Positions 1-12,539 of a DNA stretch of 64,000 bases are shown piece after piece (the stretch's first letter is position 1; every line of letters begins with the position of its first letter). The notes beneath the pieces are model-generated. The model did no database searches. It saw nothing but the letters and a program-made list of their open reading frames with translations, and was not told the DNA's origin. Made by a program: the position numbers and the translations under genes. The stretch is from Stenopsyche tienmushanensis. Its lineage: Eukaryota > Arthropoda > Insecta > Trichoptera > Stenopsychidae. The stretch is from assembly GCA_008973525.1 (NCBI GenBank), contig WACJ01000406.1, forward strand, positions 1,860,001 through 1,924,000, in the 5' to 3' direction.

Positions 1-2236
1 ATATTTGGCTTTATGAACACTTTAAAAATCCCGGAGAAAATTTACGGAGATCATTTTATATTTTTATATAAAGTACAAGACGAATCAATTTTTTCGTTTA
101 AAAATTGAGCTTAAAATATTTTCAAAAAGCCCAAAAATATTATTGGACTGTAAAATTCAATGTATTAAAATTATGACAAATAAATCATAATTTTTCAGTC
201 TCAAAAGTCGCACAAATGCAAATTTTATACGTGTCGCGTTAAATATTTTTTAAGATGAATTTGGGCCTCAATAAAAAATATTTATTGTGTAAAAAATAAC
301 TATTTAAAATGACCGAACTTGTATTTAACTCCAGACTTCTAAAAAGGGTCGAAACATAAATTCGGGCACTTGTAAATTCTATTTACATTTTTTTGTCATG
401 TAAATTTTTCAATGATGCATTTTGTGAAATTTGCGAAAAACACATGGGAAATGCTCAAATTTTAAATATCCAAAAATATGAATTAAAAAATGATGATATA
501 AAAATATAAAATGTTTATTCGATGCGGACGACTGTTTTTATTGACGCCGTATTTTAAAAGGGTGAGTATCTAAGGGTAAGTTTCGTCGGTATCGGAATAA
601 AAGTTAGAAAATTATTTCCGCGCTCCTGATAAAATATTGCGCCGGCAATTCGCGTCGAGCCCGACGCGATCTTCGGGTGCAGCGCTCGAGTTGAAAATAT
701 GTATTTTTAATTTAAATTATTACCGAATTAATTTATTTTCACGAGAAAAAAAACACATTAAGGACCCTCGTACTTCCGTCGGAAAAGCGAGTTTATGTCC
801 GCGATGGAATAAAATCAAATTTATATCCGCCGCTAAAACCGTCGCATCGGTATAAATTCTTCGGCGCAAAGTTACAAAGCGTTCTCCATGACAATCTTCC
901 GTTGGGTAAAAAAAGGGTGCAATGAAAGTCCACCACTCAGTATTTCCATTACATCGCTCAAATTGAATTATGAAAATGCGGCGCATTGTCGACTTGGCAA
1001 TTCCACGATGAGGCATAGCCGCCCGTTTTTCCGCGAAAGTTTCGATGGAACCGCAAAAAAGGAGGGTGTGAAATCTTGCAAGGAAATAATATGCATATTT
1101 GATATACATAATTTGGGTTTTTAAAAGTTTTCGAATTATATTCGCGGCTTCTTAAAGTTTCCTTTGTAATTAGGGCCCATTAGGGTCTAATTGCACAGTC
1201 GCAGTAGTGCGACATAGACTACTTATTAACGAGCTGCAAAAAGTACGAATGTAAAATCTTGGCAAGAAAAATCTTAATTGCGTTTAAAATACCTCTTCAA
1301 ATTCCGATTCATTTAGAAACTTCCGTTGTATGGGATTTGTGGAAGGAAATTTTCATTTCGGGAAAATTGAGAACATTTAATGCACGGATTAATCACAAAT
1401 ATATCCAACTTATTCCATATTTATAGATAATAATTTCTTCCGTCTGAAAATGCATTGCATTTTAATTAAAAGATAATTTAAAGACGTCCTAATATATTTA
1501 CAAACCTGAATATATATTTATATAAAAGCAATTCAGCGTCGATTAATAGCACTAATTGGAAGCCAATTATTCAAATTCAGATAGAAGTAAATAAGCTAAT
1601 TGAAATAAAGCAATATATTGCACAAAAATTGAGCGCAGGTAATAAAATTGAATTGTAAGCTTACGGATAAAAAAGATACGTGACCATATGGTAAAATTCA
1701 TATTTATTAACTGCGTGTATAGCCTAAGGGCCAACGTAACAATAATCCGTTAAATTACTTAAAAACCCAATTATCGACTGAAATAATACGATTTAAAGGC
1801 TAAAAAATAAATATTATCAATATTCGGAATAATAGCCTAAATCATTATGCCCTGTTAATATTTTGTATTTTAATCAATAGGCCACAAAGTAAAAAAAAAT
1901 AAGTAGATTTATCGCCGCAGAACGAGCGTAATTTTGGATTGAATCTATTCAAAAAACCATTTGAAGAGATGTTTTTCTGAAGCACAACGCGCGATTTAAT
2001 AAAACATCAAATTCCGCAACATTTATATGAAAATAATATGTATTCTTCTATGGAATCAATTAAGATACGAATTATTAAAATCCATTTTTACGCCTAACCA
2101 GTATATTTTAAACGCTGAAGAAAATATTTCGACTCATTGCAAAATCGGATGCGACTATTACATTCGTAAAATCAATTATTCGAATAACGAATAAGAAATT
2201 CATAAAATATTCGAGTATTCGAATCTTTTCTATATG
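1..2236. other. AT-rich intergenic DNA, no gene recognised
   Basis: No coding segment or element was recognised. A less AT-rich patch at about 620-1060 contains several short overlapping frames on both strands, but none resembles a known family and none is flanked by convincing splice sites. The rest is low-complexity AT-rich sequence up to the transposon end at 2237. Confidence 0.5.
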
Positions 2237-2392
2237 CAGGGTGTTTGGCACATGGATCGACGTAATTTTTAAGGGGCTAAGAGGTATTTTGCTAGGATTC
2301 ACACATAGTCCATATGCCCTATATGTTAGGGTTGGGCATTTTGAAAAATTACCCAAAATTTCATCTTCAAATCGTTATAACTTTTTAATATA

Positions 2393-3398
2393 CAGGTTGT
2401 CCTCGAATTAAAATCTTTCCCAATATAATCCATTGCCTCATTATCAGTAGTGGAAGAAGAAGCAGTAGTAGTCTTTTTAAAAAACATATTCAACTTTAGT
2501 TGAGTTGTTTGTTGTTTTTTTTCCCCTGTTTATTTCTTTGTAGCAAGAAAAATCTTCCTGAATACGGCAGTTCAATTCCTTGGTCAATTTGAAGGAACTT
2601 TGCATCCATTTCTTTCAATATAAATATTTTTGGAGATTCCAATGCCATTTCTTTTTCTTTGGTCTCTTCTTCAACTCTTTGATTTTCGATCCATAATAAT
2701 TATTCATTTGTAGGATCTTCCAAATAATTTTCTATACGTTGGTTCATGTCTTCATTATCAATATTAATATCAAGTTTCTGGCAAAGTTCTACAATGAGAT
2801 TTGTAGTGTATTCCTCTTGCCATATCTTTCCTATATTTTTAATCTCATGGTGAATATTAAAATTCTTCCAAAATTCTTAAAACGATTTTCCATCGTCGAG
2901 CGCTAGTATTGCTTGATCAGATGTAGTTTTTAAATAATAGGCTTTTAAATGTGGCCATAGCTCCCTGTCCATGGATTGCAAAATACTGGTGGTATTAGGG
3001 AGTAAATACACGATTTTAACGTTAGGATGTAAATTTCCGTTGTGTGCTGGATGTCCTGGTGCATTGTATGGCATTAAAAGTATATTGAAATATATTAAAT
3101 AAATTTAAAAACCAGTCTTCAAAAATAAATTGTGTCATCCACCCTTTTTTGTTTGCGCGGTAATATAGTGGTAAGATATCAATATTGATTCCTTTGAGGG
3201 CTCTCGGCTTTTTAGAGTGATAAATCATTAATGGTTTCAATTTATATCCATCAATATTGCCACCCAATAAGAGTGTGAAACGATCCTCAAATGCCTTAAA
3301 GCCAGGCATACTCTTTTCTTCCTTATTAATAATGCTCATGCATGATTAATAATCACGAATAGTCGTAAGTCGAACCGTCGTAAGTCGAGGACTACCTG
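2393..3398 (-). mobile_element. Tigger/pogo-type DNA transposon, truncated, TA target duplication
   Basis: The inverted ends are visible: left CAGGTTGTCCTCGAATTA, and right (read on the minus strand) CAGGTAGTCCTCGACTTACG, each flanked by TA. The right end continues with the repeated CGTAAGTCGAAC motif common to Tigger families. At about 1.0 kb it is shorter than autonomous Tigger elements (usually over 2 kb), so the N-terminal part of the transposase is missing. It sits inside the older Tc1/mariner-like copy 1, so it is the younger insertion. Confidence 0.85.
2877..3339 (-). pseudogene. Tigger-type transposase, DDE core fragment, frameshifted
   Basis: Two overlapping minus-strand frames give a continuous match to the Tigger/jerky DDE domain. 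First come FTLLLGGNIDGYKLKPLMIY and SKKPRALKG (3339-3022), then, in another frame from 3074, YNAPGHP..V.YLLPNTTSILQSMD. A frameshift therefore lies near 3050. The family normally has DNAPGHP at the second catalytic aspartate; here the codon reads Tyr, so the enzyme would be inactive even if the frame were intact. Downstream of 2877 the frame breaks up, although lysine-rich C-terminal remnants can still be read towards 2480. The N-terminal DNA-binding domain is absent. Confidence 0.85.
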
Positions 3399-3596
3399 TA
3401 TAGTCGTAATAGCACCGATTATCTGTTTTGTATTTTTTAATGTATTTTTAATCTAAATAAATCATTATTTTATGCAATTGCTTTTAAAAAAATCACTTCT
3501 GAGCTTCGAGAAATATCGATTTCTAAATTCTTTAAACAAAAAACTAACAACTATTTTGAACTTAGTTTAGCTTTAAAAAGTTTTCTACTTTATACC

Positions 3597-3840
3597 CTTT
3601 CCAACGATATGCTACAATACATACAAATCATTCAATAAGTCGTTAAACTTGAAGAGATACCAATTTGCCAGGGTCGGGGTTAAGAAAATATCTTTTGGGT
3701 ATCTCTGTTGTGTAAATTAATTCTTTTGACAGCCCTATTTCGAGGCTCGCACGGTCTCCAGACCTGACACCACTGGATTTCTTTGTCTAGGGACGTGGTC
3801 TATTACGTGGCTCGCACACAACTAGTTTAAAATCAAAAAT
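3597..3840 (+). pseudogene. Tc1/mariner-superfamily transposase C-terminal scrap with an internal inversion
   Basis: On the + strand, 3745-3800 encodes ARSPDLTPLDFFV, a stop, then GRG. This is the block around the third catalytic Asp, also found on the minus strand at 7100-7165. The preceding 3597-3726 matches 6876-6958 in the opposite relative orientation (shared ATTCAATAAGTCGTTAAACT and GCCAGGGTC blocks). The two parts are therefore rearranged relative to copy 2, by internal inversion or by joining of two copies. Confidence 0.6.
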
Positions 3841-6170
3841 GCATCCAAGATTTCAAATAAGCTACATTTGCTTGAATTTATTACGAATGAACCTTCTAAA
3901 TTACGTAAAAAATCGAAGAATATCCGATGTTAGAATATCATGGCATTTGAATTTTTTTGGCATCATTGATCACACATCATGGTCATATTTTTCTCTAAAT
4001 ATGCGTTAAAAGAGATTCATCTTTGATTTTGATTGTAGAGGTAAACCTATACTCAATAGTTGTATATATTGATTTGTTCAATATATAAATATATAAATAT
4101 ATAATATTGATTTGTTCAATATATAAATATATAATATTGATTTGTTCAATATATAAATATATAAAGGTTTGTGTAAAATCGTCAGCGAAATTTTCTGGCA
4201 ATGCCCAAAATATTTATTTATCTTTCGTAAGAAATCGAAAGATGTCGTTTAATCTCCAAATGTGAGCGAATATTGCAGCGCCGCTAAATTATATTTCAGG
4301 GCTTCGTATGAAATATAGACGTTGCAATTTCGGTCTGACTATCCTACGACCTCAACCACCCTTGTCTGCAATAAGAACCTTCTATTTGTTTGGGCAGTGT
4401 CTGTTTTTCCGCAATCAGCTGCTAGAATCTACAGAATTTATAAGATTGGATTTAAGCCTTTTCTTTTTTGTCACGAAATGCGACAATCAGATTGCCAAGA
4501 AAGTATTCGATGCATTTCCCAATTAAAATTAATTTACATTCTTCTTAATTTACATGGTTTTTAAATTTAGAATCTTGCTCTTATATACAGAGTACTTTTC
4601 CTTTCTACACAAGTTCAACCGGAGATTTCAAAGCTTTGTTGTAAGTTTCTAACTTCCTTCTTCAAAGCTCACTTAGCGAATGTCCATAGAGGGTTGTATT
4701 TTTAGCGCTGAAAAATGCAACCGTTCTACTGATATACGTTTTACTGCTTAAAAAGCTTCCACGCTTAAAATATATATAAATTTTAGCGTTCACATACAAA
4801 GTGTTAAGGGTCGAAAGACATAATTTCGTAATGTTTTTTATGTGTTGACCATCCTGGCTTCCTGCCAGTGGATGAAATGTTTTCAACTCTAAAATTGACC
4901 CTTGGCTGCAACTCTATTTTGCCAAGTAATTGGCTATATATAAATAACGTTCGAAAGCTATATCTTTATTAGAACCATCACCATACGAATAGATATATCA
5001 TTAGAAAAAATATCGCCCAGTATTATTTAATTGGAACAAGCCGGACATTTTGAGTGCTTCAATTCTGACCATAATCGACCGGACAAATCGTATTTATTTG
5101 TGAAAAACAGTAATTACAATGTACTAACGCGAAAACTCGTTCGTTTTTATATAGGCCATATAAAAGTACTGCATTAAACAGCGTCATGTTGTGTTGACAT
5201 TCATAAATTCTGACTTTGTGAGAAATATGCCAAAACTTAATTTATTACAGGTTTTAAAATAAATTCAACCCTTATATTTTAAAAGAGTAATTTTGTCGCT
5301 TTAAATTTGATAAAATTTGCATTCAAACTACTTGTATGCATTAAAATGATAATATTATTATATAATTGGTTTTCGAATCATAAGCTGCTAATATTGATTA
5401 TGTAGATTTATTGATTAGGTCTAAGATGATGAGATAAATTTAAAAAAAAAATCATTGGATCCAAATTTGCCAAAATTAAAATTAAGCAATTAAAAACTAT
5501 CAAAATGATTATTTCTTATTTTAATTTCTAAACTGACGTTCGATTGTTATTGTAAGCCATCCTATGACTCCTGCCCTTTTGGTATGATTAGTCATTTGAT
5601 CCAGCATCAAAAGGGCTCCAAACTAATCATGATGCTTATCGAGGGGGTGGTTATTCACTTTGGAGCGCATCGATCGAATGTCTCGGTTCAAAATATGACG
5701 ACGCTAATAACATTGTTAGCTCAAGGCATATAAGCTATTCAAACGGATGCTTATTCATACCGACATGAACAATATTGGGGTGTAATTCAAATGGAAGCCG
5801 GAATCTGTTGGTCGAAGACGATATTTGCTTACATTGAAGCAAGAATTTATATCGAGTGGCAGATTTGCATGAATTTATGAATCGAATCAGTTATTTATTG
5901 CACAGTGCAAGTCTTGGGCTAAATTAATTATCTTGCTTGTTGAGCTTTCATTTTGGCCGCACAGTTTACACAGTGGAGGACAAATACGTGTAAAGGAAAA
6001 ATGTTGAGCTTTAACTTGGAGTTCATTTCAATTACAACATTTCCAGCTATTTTTCTTTATTTTCGGACTGGTAACTTAAGCACTTGGTGTTTGTTTGCAC
6101 TTTGGTTTACTGGCTTGGTTGATTTGTACGACAAGTTAGATATTTTGCTTAAAGATTTTTAGTTGGCGAT
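3841..6170. other. AT-rich DNA without recognised genes
   Basis: Apart from the short tandem repeat near 4.1 kb, I see only short overlapping frames that look like chance ORFs. Nothing resembles a known protein, RNA gene or element terminus. Confidence 0.45.
4068..4164. repeat. AT-rich minisatellite, about 30-38 bp period, 3 copies
   Basis: Three consecutive units each start ATTGATTTGTTCAATATATA and continue with ATAAATATATAA. The second and third are spaced 30 bp apart; the first is 8 bp longer through an extra ATAAATAT. The repeated minus-strand peptide (LYIEQINIIY) comes only from this repeat. Confidence 0.85.
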
Positions 6171-6174
6171 ACGG

Positions 6175-6796
6175 CAGACCCGCGGTAATCTGATAAACGT
6201 TTTGCAAGGCAGAATCGGACTGTCCAATTTGTCGAACTATATAGTACTGCCTCCAACCCCTTGTAATCCAAAACCTTTTGGAAAGGAGTACTTGTAATCC
6301 GAAAAATTATAAGATATATATAGGTAATCCGAGGTTTCATACTATAGAATTAACTTCATAAAGACGATGCCCATGGCAGCTATAAAAAATAAAAACCTAT
6401 TACAGTCATCAAACTTATTCCATGAAGTTTTTTGAAGCATTGTAACTATTCCTTGCTAGCTACAAAGTCTTCTTTTTGGTTATTTCCTTGTAAAACAACT
6501 TTACTTTCAGGGCCAATATGGGCTCAAAAATAGGTGTATGTCTGTTTACACACTTCTTTGAGACTTTGCCTCTTGTCTAGTCCACAATCAATGGCAGAAG
6601 TGAACTTTTCAATATTCTCGCGGTTCTTTTTTGTATCAGAAATGTTGAATCGTCACAGAATTCATTGCAGAATCACACTTTTGTATTTTTTACATTAACG
6701 AAGCTTTACTGTACATATGTACTATACTTGTATTGGGATGTCGGACTACAGGGGGCGCCGGATTAGATCAAGGCCGGATTATCGCAAGTCTGCTGT
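6175..6796 (-). mobile_element. Degenerate pogo/Tigger (jerky-like) element with CENP-B-type DNA-binding remnant
   Basis: The ends form a recognisable inverted pair: left GGCAGACCCGCGGTAATC at about 6174, and right (minus strand) AGCAGACTTGCGATAATCCG ending at about 6793. On the minus strand, roughly 6680-6405, the decayed frame reads ENIEKFTSAIDCG..KRQSLKE and later EDFVASKE, stop, LQCFKKLHG. This resembles the two helix-turn-helix parts of the CENP-B/Tigger DNA-binding domain (family form DFxASxGWLxRFKKRHG). No DDE core remains. The neighbouring GTAATCCGA motifs repeat near the left end. Confidence 0.65.
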
Positions 6797-6875
6797 ATAT
6801 TAGTTCTCGATATCATTCGTTTTATTGTGAACATGGGTCAATCAAGATTTTATTTTCAAGATTTTGAAAATTTTG

Positions 6876-7363
6876 ATATGCTACATATCATAAAAATCAT
6901 TCAATAAGTCGTTAAACTTGAAGAAGTACCAGTTCGCCAGGGTCAGGGTTAATAAAATATTTTTTACGCTTAAGATATGCCCATACTACATATTTTTTAA
7001 AACTTCAACTGTAGTTGTCTGAAGTACCATTTCCTTCTTCATTTTTGCAAAAGTGATGATGATTATTTCAATTAAGATTTCTTTTGGGGGCACCTCTGTT
7101 ATGTAAATTAATTCTTTTTCACGTCCCCAGACAAAAAAATCCAGTGGTGTCAGGTCTGGAAACCGTGCGAAACTCGGAATAGAACTGCCATATATATTGC
7201 AAGATACAAACAAAAACAGTTATTTTGTGCTATTACGACTACAGATAAAAAAAGTTATGACAGTTGAAAATTTGGGTATTTTTCCAAAATGTTGAAAAAA
7301 AAGTAAAATTTTCCCTTAACCCTTAAAAAAATTGTCGGTCCAAAACATGTGCAAATCATCCTG
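6876..7363 (-). mobile_element. Tc1/mariner-superfamily element, copy 2
   Basis: The outer end on the minus strand is CAGGATGATTTGCACATG at 7363, followed by TA. Inside is the C-terminal transposase block at 6986-7213. The element is only about 0.5 kb, so most of the transposase is missing. The 6876-6958 block recurs at 3597-3720, and the 7215-7363 block recurs at 2237-2392/3399-3430 and at 9463-9669. Confidence 0.65.
6986..7213 (-). pseudogene. Tc1/mariner-superfamily transposase, C-terminal fragment
   Basis: The minus-strand frame reads ARFPDLTPLDFFVWG, the motif around the third catalytic Asp of IS630/Tc1/mariner enzymes, followed by a short helical tail. The catalytic domain upstream and the helix-turn-helix region are absent, so this is a non-functional remnant about one fifth of family length. 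Confidence 0.75.
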
Positions 7364-7369
7364 TATATA

Positions 7370-9460
7370 AATAAAATTAAAAGTATAGCAAAAAAATCTG
7401 GTTGAGAATCACCGGTTTCATTACAATTTATTTAATCTAAATGCAATTTAATAATTATTCTATTTATGATATAAAAAATAAGAAAAAACCAAAAAATTAC
7501 CTACTACCGGAACACTACAAAAATTAGCTCATTAATCAAAGGGTGGTATTTTAAGTATTGAATGTAATTAAAATTCTAGGATTATTTTGCTCTTATTCGA
7601 TTAAGATGCGATAAATTCGTATTTTGTTTACTGCGTGTAAATGTCAACATTTCAAAAGTACACGAGCAGCTAAATTACATGGACCGAATTTTGGCAATGG
7701 ATGTGAAAGTTTTAATCCAAACTTTTTTTTTTACATGTATATTGTCTTTCAAAAAGTGCTGTGTGAGTGGACGTATTGTTGGCAAAGGAAAGCTTTCTTT
7801 ATGGACTTACTCGTTGAGATCTTTTGCTAAAATAAAAATCCATCCGAGCGCCTTTTCTATTAATGTTTTTCTAGTCGTTGACTTTGACTGAAATTTTAAT
7901 ATAAAAGCCTTCGATTGTCTCGAATTTTATAGGGCATTTTTATGAAATACGGTCGGGCAAATTTATAAAAGCATCGGGCAATCTGGGTCAGATTGAAATG
8001 CACGGGGATGCTTAAAATCACAGTTTTAATTGCTAAATGCTAATTGACTTTAGAGCTCTTCCCCGATGGAAGACCCAATAATTTATCGACTCCGTTGAAG
8101 TACATCAGCGCTATAAATACCATCTGTAACACCCATTCAATGTAAATTATCTCAACATACCTTTGATCATTCAAAGGGTCACGTTGATAATTTAATAAGG
8201 AAATGATGCATTTTTATGCATCGATGCTTGAGATATATTCAAGGGAGAATTTCATCGATGAATAAAACTGGGTCAGATATGCACCAATAGAAAAAAAAAC
8301 GGGAATATGTCATGGTTATAGAGAGATAAAGCACGTATCTCTCCTTGAAATTCAACAAAGAACACCTTAAACAGTTTTTAAAAAATATTCAAATCAATCT
8401 GTGTATTTAAATCTTTAACATAATTAAATCCTTCGGTTAAATTTTGGTTTTGAAAGTTTCGCATCAAATTATATGAATAGTTCATTTTTATAAAAAGGAT
8501 GCATTCCATTTAAATATAACAATAAAAGTTCCGAATATCCTCTTTATTAATAAAGGGCCTATTGAAAATATTAAATGCCCCCCAAGCCTCCAACACTAGA
8601 CATATATTATAAATTAAATTGCCCCCGTCGTTCGATATCCGAATTGCATTTCACTGCATAAATATTGCCGTTGATGATTTTAGAGTGCATACAAATTTTA
8701 ATGAAATAGTCGAGAGTATTTTTATGTTTTTGCCAGACAGTTTTAACTTTTATAAAGCATTCATGATGTCGAATTCGAAGTGACGAATATGCAGAGCATC
8801 GGGAATAAATAACGCGATATTAATATTTTGACAGAATGAACGGGTTGGATCGGTAAATAATTAAGGGAAAAAGAGGGTAGCATAGACTTGAAACGTTCGA
8901 CACGAGCGCTGTATTATATTTTGGGTAGACAAAATAAATGGTCGCTAAGTAGACGATACATACTTGCTGAGTTCTTTGGAAAAGGAAAACAACCAGAAAA
9001 CTTGATAGACGATTTTCACCCCCGATTTTCACCCCTCGGCCGGAGCATTGAAAGCCTTTAGTTAGCGACGCCCCTCAGAGTTAACAACGTATTTTGTTGC
9101 TTTATAAACACGCTCCTTCTTGAAAAACAAGTATTTATCGTATACCGATATCTTGTTGGATTTATTTCGTATTAGTAACGCTAATTATCTCATTCGTTTC
9201 CACGCATTGAATTCGCTCTTCTCGATTGCGCTTTCTTCAAAAGATGAGATAATCATATTAAATTACAACATACAGGATAAAAAAAATCGGCGATATAAGA
9301 TTTACAGAGCTTTCAGCTAAATTTTAGTCAATTTTTTCTTTGAGCATTCAAGTTATTTTAAATATGAAAGGAATTTAAATACGAATTTTAAATTTGAAGC
9401 TTAAAACTAAATTTTCTTTAAATCAATTGCACAAAATAATAACTGTTTATATCAAAAATA
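7370..9460. other. AT-rich DNA, nothing recognised
   Basis: No element ends or protein similarity were recognised. A short GC-richer patch around 9020-9085 (CCCCTCGGCCGGAGC) has no coding signature that I can defend. Confidence 0.45.
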
Positions 9461-9462
9461 TA

Positions 9463-9669
9463 TTGCAAATTTCAAAAACAGTTATTTTGCGCTATTACGA
9501 CCACAGATTAAAGAGTTATGATGATTTAAATGTGGTATTTCTTCAAAATATTGAAAAAAATATTTTGACAACTCTGACAGGACATAGGGTCTATATGCGA
9601 AACCTAGCAAATAAAACCCTACCCTAATCCCCGAATAAAATTTGTCGTTCAATGGTTGAAAACATCTTG
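9463..9669 (-). mobile_element. Tc1/mariner-superfamily element, copy 3 (terminal part only)
   Basis: About 200 bases match the terminal region of copies 1 and 2: CAGTTATTTTGCGCTATTAC, the TAACTCTTTAATC block on the minus strand, and the CTAGGTTTCGCATATAGACC segment shared with copy 1. It contains no Tigger insertion, so it acts as the empty-site reference for 2393-3398. No coding sequence remains. Confidence 0.6.
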
Positions 9670-9689
9670 TGTAATATTGAGAATTCATA

Positions 9690-12240
9690 ATTCTATTTTA
9701 AAAAATATTTTCATAATCCTTTGCTTATATAATAAAATAAATAAGTAGGATCATGAAAACATGATAGTAAAATACATGTATATGAATTTCATAATATTTC
9801 CATCTTGTTTATCTCATATATTCTATTTTCATATCACCTTCGACAGAAAAATAAAATATATTTTTTATCCAACCAATGTAAAAAAAATCTTATTTGGGGT
9901 TTGAGTAATATTTCTTTATACTGAATATTTTTAATACTTCCAAACAACCATGAAAAGCAAAAAGCATGCTATGTGGGATTTATTTTAATGATCGGAAATT
10001 CGTGCAAAATACATACTTTATTTGTACATTTTAAGAAACGAAACCGTTTGATTTTATTCCATCTCACAATTTGAGAAAAATCTTTTATTTAGATGTTTTC
10101 CTTCGGCTGAAATATAATGATGTGTATCTCTCTATGCAATAGGAAACCTTTGTCGAAATTGAAAAGTGTTTCCCTTATCGAAGCATCAATATTTACTTAT
10201 TCTTTTGCACTTCCATCTCGAAATTTTCCTAATCATCGATACTCATATTGAGTGTTTGCGAATGGTTTATGTAAAAATTTATTCGGATTTGATTTCTTAT
10301 CAAAAGTTTTACCATAAAGCGTCGTCTTGCCCATCAAGTAAGCTCGTGTCAATGCATTTTGCGATTCGCGACATTCTAAATTTATTCACAACAAAAAGTT
10401 TCAACCCAAAGTTTGCATTGTGTCTGCTGTATTTTGAACGTTGGCTTTTCTGTATGCGTGGAAAAGGTGACTTTACAAACACATCTGACAATACAATTGT
10501 AACATTGTTATATTATTCCTATATTGAGACCAAAAAAATCAGTTTAAAATCACAGATGACACATTTCAAACTCGATTAATAATCCTCACTAATAATCGAT
10601 TTATTTACCTTATTCTTATAAATCCTGTTTTCAATCATTCCAAAAGATTGTCAAAATCGAAGCATTAATTTAATCTACTCCTAAAAGTATCGAATCATAA
10701 ATTCATAAATTTTCGAGCGTAAAATTTAACTGCAAATAGTTTAACACAACTTTTCATTATGTATATTTTTACGGCCATTCCATAAAACGATCCTCATAAT
10801 TTACCATTACATCGTTTTACATTGTAGATGTAATAAAAATGTATGAACAACCATGACAAGTACGTTAAAAATGCATAAAAGGGTACTAGATAATTGCCGT
10901 ATATTAAATAATTATATACTAATAAATATATACGGTGAAAAAAATATTCAAACATTAAGCATTTTGACGATGGAAAACATGTTATTTGCGACGGCTAAAA
11001 ATATCGAGCACCTTTATATTGTCACGTGTTTGTCGAAATTTTCCAAGAAATCCTTGAAGAAAATCCTTGAGTCTAAGAAGGTTCTTTTATTGCTATTATA
11101 ATATCTTCGATAATCTTCAATGATTACATATAATGATAATGTGATACGAAAATATCCAACAATTTGGTTATGGGGGTGTAAGACATCTGTACGCAAAAAT
11201 TGAAACCGGTTTATGAATATTGGTTTAGTGTATGATCACATCTCGTGGTGAACGAACGTGTCTCTAATGTCTCTGTTAATATTCCATATTGAAAGTCAGT
11301 TAGTTTAGTTAGGTGTTTATATCTTAAAAGCTGAACTATTTTTGCAAAATCATTTTAAAATACAGTTTAAAAACAACAAGAATACATCGCTTGAGGGGAA
11401 AAATTATCATGTGGGGGTGTGCAATATACAAATAAGCAGTTTGAATATGTCGAAGCATTTGAAGATAGATAAAGAACTGATCATCGAGCAATTATCATGC
11501 AGCAGCACGAAGATAAGAAATTTATTAAAAAGTTTCCGGAAAATTAGAAAACAATTTCGTTTGGGCTTGTTACTGATTCGATGGAAGAAATTGGAAAATC
11601 AGTTTTTACAAATACTATGCTAAGAAGACTTAAAGAATCAGCTAGAAAATAGCCATCTGATGTGTCAGCATTTAACTGAAGAGGATCAATCAAATCATGC
11701 GGCCCGACGAGTTAAGCTTTCAAGTATTTCTTAGTTTAAGCTCTTCTTCAAAATAAATTTTAAATTGTCAAACTAAAATTTGCTATTGGATAAATCTGGT
11801 AAGTATTAATATTTTTAACGTCGATGTATATGTTAAGCTCAGATAGGGGTGGACTCAAAATAGCATATGCAGTGTGTGATGCCTTTTGTAAAGCATGGAG
11901 AAGACAGCATTATGATTTGAGGCTGCATAACTGTTGCTGGATTTTCTCAAATTTTCGTTTGTGAAGAATCAAGTATATAAATGTACTTGAAAACAATGAT
12001 ATCTTTGTCATTTTTACACAATTCATACGATTTTCAGCGATTATCAACATTTAAAGAGTACAACAACTTGAGTCTGACAGTGGATATCCCGAGTTATCAG
12101 CTGGATCTAGATCTATAAAGACAATTTGGAGTATACTTAGATACGGAAAGAAAACATGAAAGACATTCAAAAATAACAGTACAATAACATTCCCAATGGA
12201 ATATTTATTTAAAAAAATAAGACTTGTAAATAAATATGTT
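9690..12240. other. AT-rich DNA with a few uncharacterised open frames
   Basis: The longest frame in the window lies here (10166-10579, + strand, 137 codons), with another at 10853-11101 and one at 11342-11623. Their translations are rich in L/I/K/N/F as expected of AT-rich sequence, show no motif I recognise and lack convincing splice signals. I do not call them as genes. Confidence 0.4.
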
Positions 12241-12449
12241 TAGGATCATCTAGATTCTAGAAAATAGGGGCTTCTGAGGCCGAGGGATTTTTTTATTGTT
12301 TCAAAGTTGGCACGCCTCGTGAATAGGGGGGATCTTAACTGTCCGTTTGTTTTACTGCGTATATTTGTCTGCCATTTTGTTCAGTCATAGTAAATTCTTC
12401 CTATAGAGAGGCCGTCGCGCGCTCCCACCACCTTTTTATGAATTGTCTT

Positions 12450-12520
12450 TTAGATTTTGGGGTTTAGTACCATATCCACGTCTCATCCCCCGTCATTATA
12501 GATGCCAGAAATTCTTTTCT
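12450..12520 (-). pseudogene. Mariner transposase scrap (first catalytic Asp region)
   Basis: The minus strand reads FLASIMTGDETWIWY, a stop, then TPK, matching the mariner block FLxxIxTGDETWxxxYDPE that holds the first catalytic Asp. The frame continues for about 10 residues as SKRQFIKRWW and then degenerates. It lies beside an hAT-like end and is a fragment only. Confidence 0.7.
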
Positions 12521-12539
12521 TCCTGTGAAAAACAATTCA

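Larger units (their letters stand above)
2237..3440 (+). mobile_element. Tc1/mariner-superfamily element, copy 1, interrupted by a Tigger element
   Basis: The left end starts CAGGGTGTTTGGCACATG, similar to the outer end of copy 2 (CAGGATGATTTGCACATG, minus strand, ending at 7363). The following 150 bases align with copies 2 and 3, including shared blocks such as GCTAGG..CGCA and CATAACTTTTT. Homology stops at 2392 and resumes at 3399 with TAGTCGTAATAGCAC, which in copies 2 and 3 follows directly. The 1.0 kb between is a separate Tigger insertion. The element carries no intact coding sequence here. The family assignment comes from the coding remnants at 3727-3830 and 6986-7213. Confidence 0.65.

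Noticed and set aside
1140..1240. Short hairpin GTCGCAGTAGTGCGAC as an RNA gene or terminator
   Set aside because: A single short stem with no conserved copy or context; such stems arise by chance.
3995..4201. Minus-strand frame with repeated LYIEQINIIY
   Set aside because: The repeat comes from the AT-rich tandem repeat at 4068-4164, not from a protein repeat.
10166..10579. The longest + strand open frame (137 codons)
   Set aside because: It has no recognisable motif, a composition typical of AT-rich chance frames and no splice or promoter support. A 60-codon frame overlaps on the other strand.
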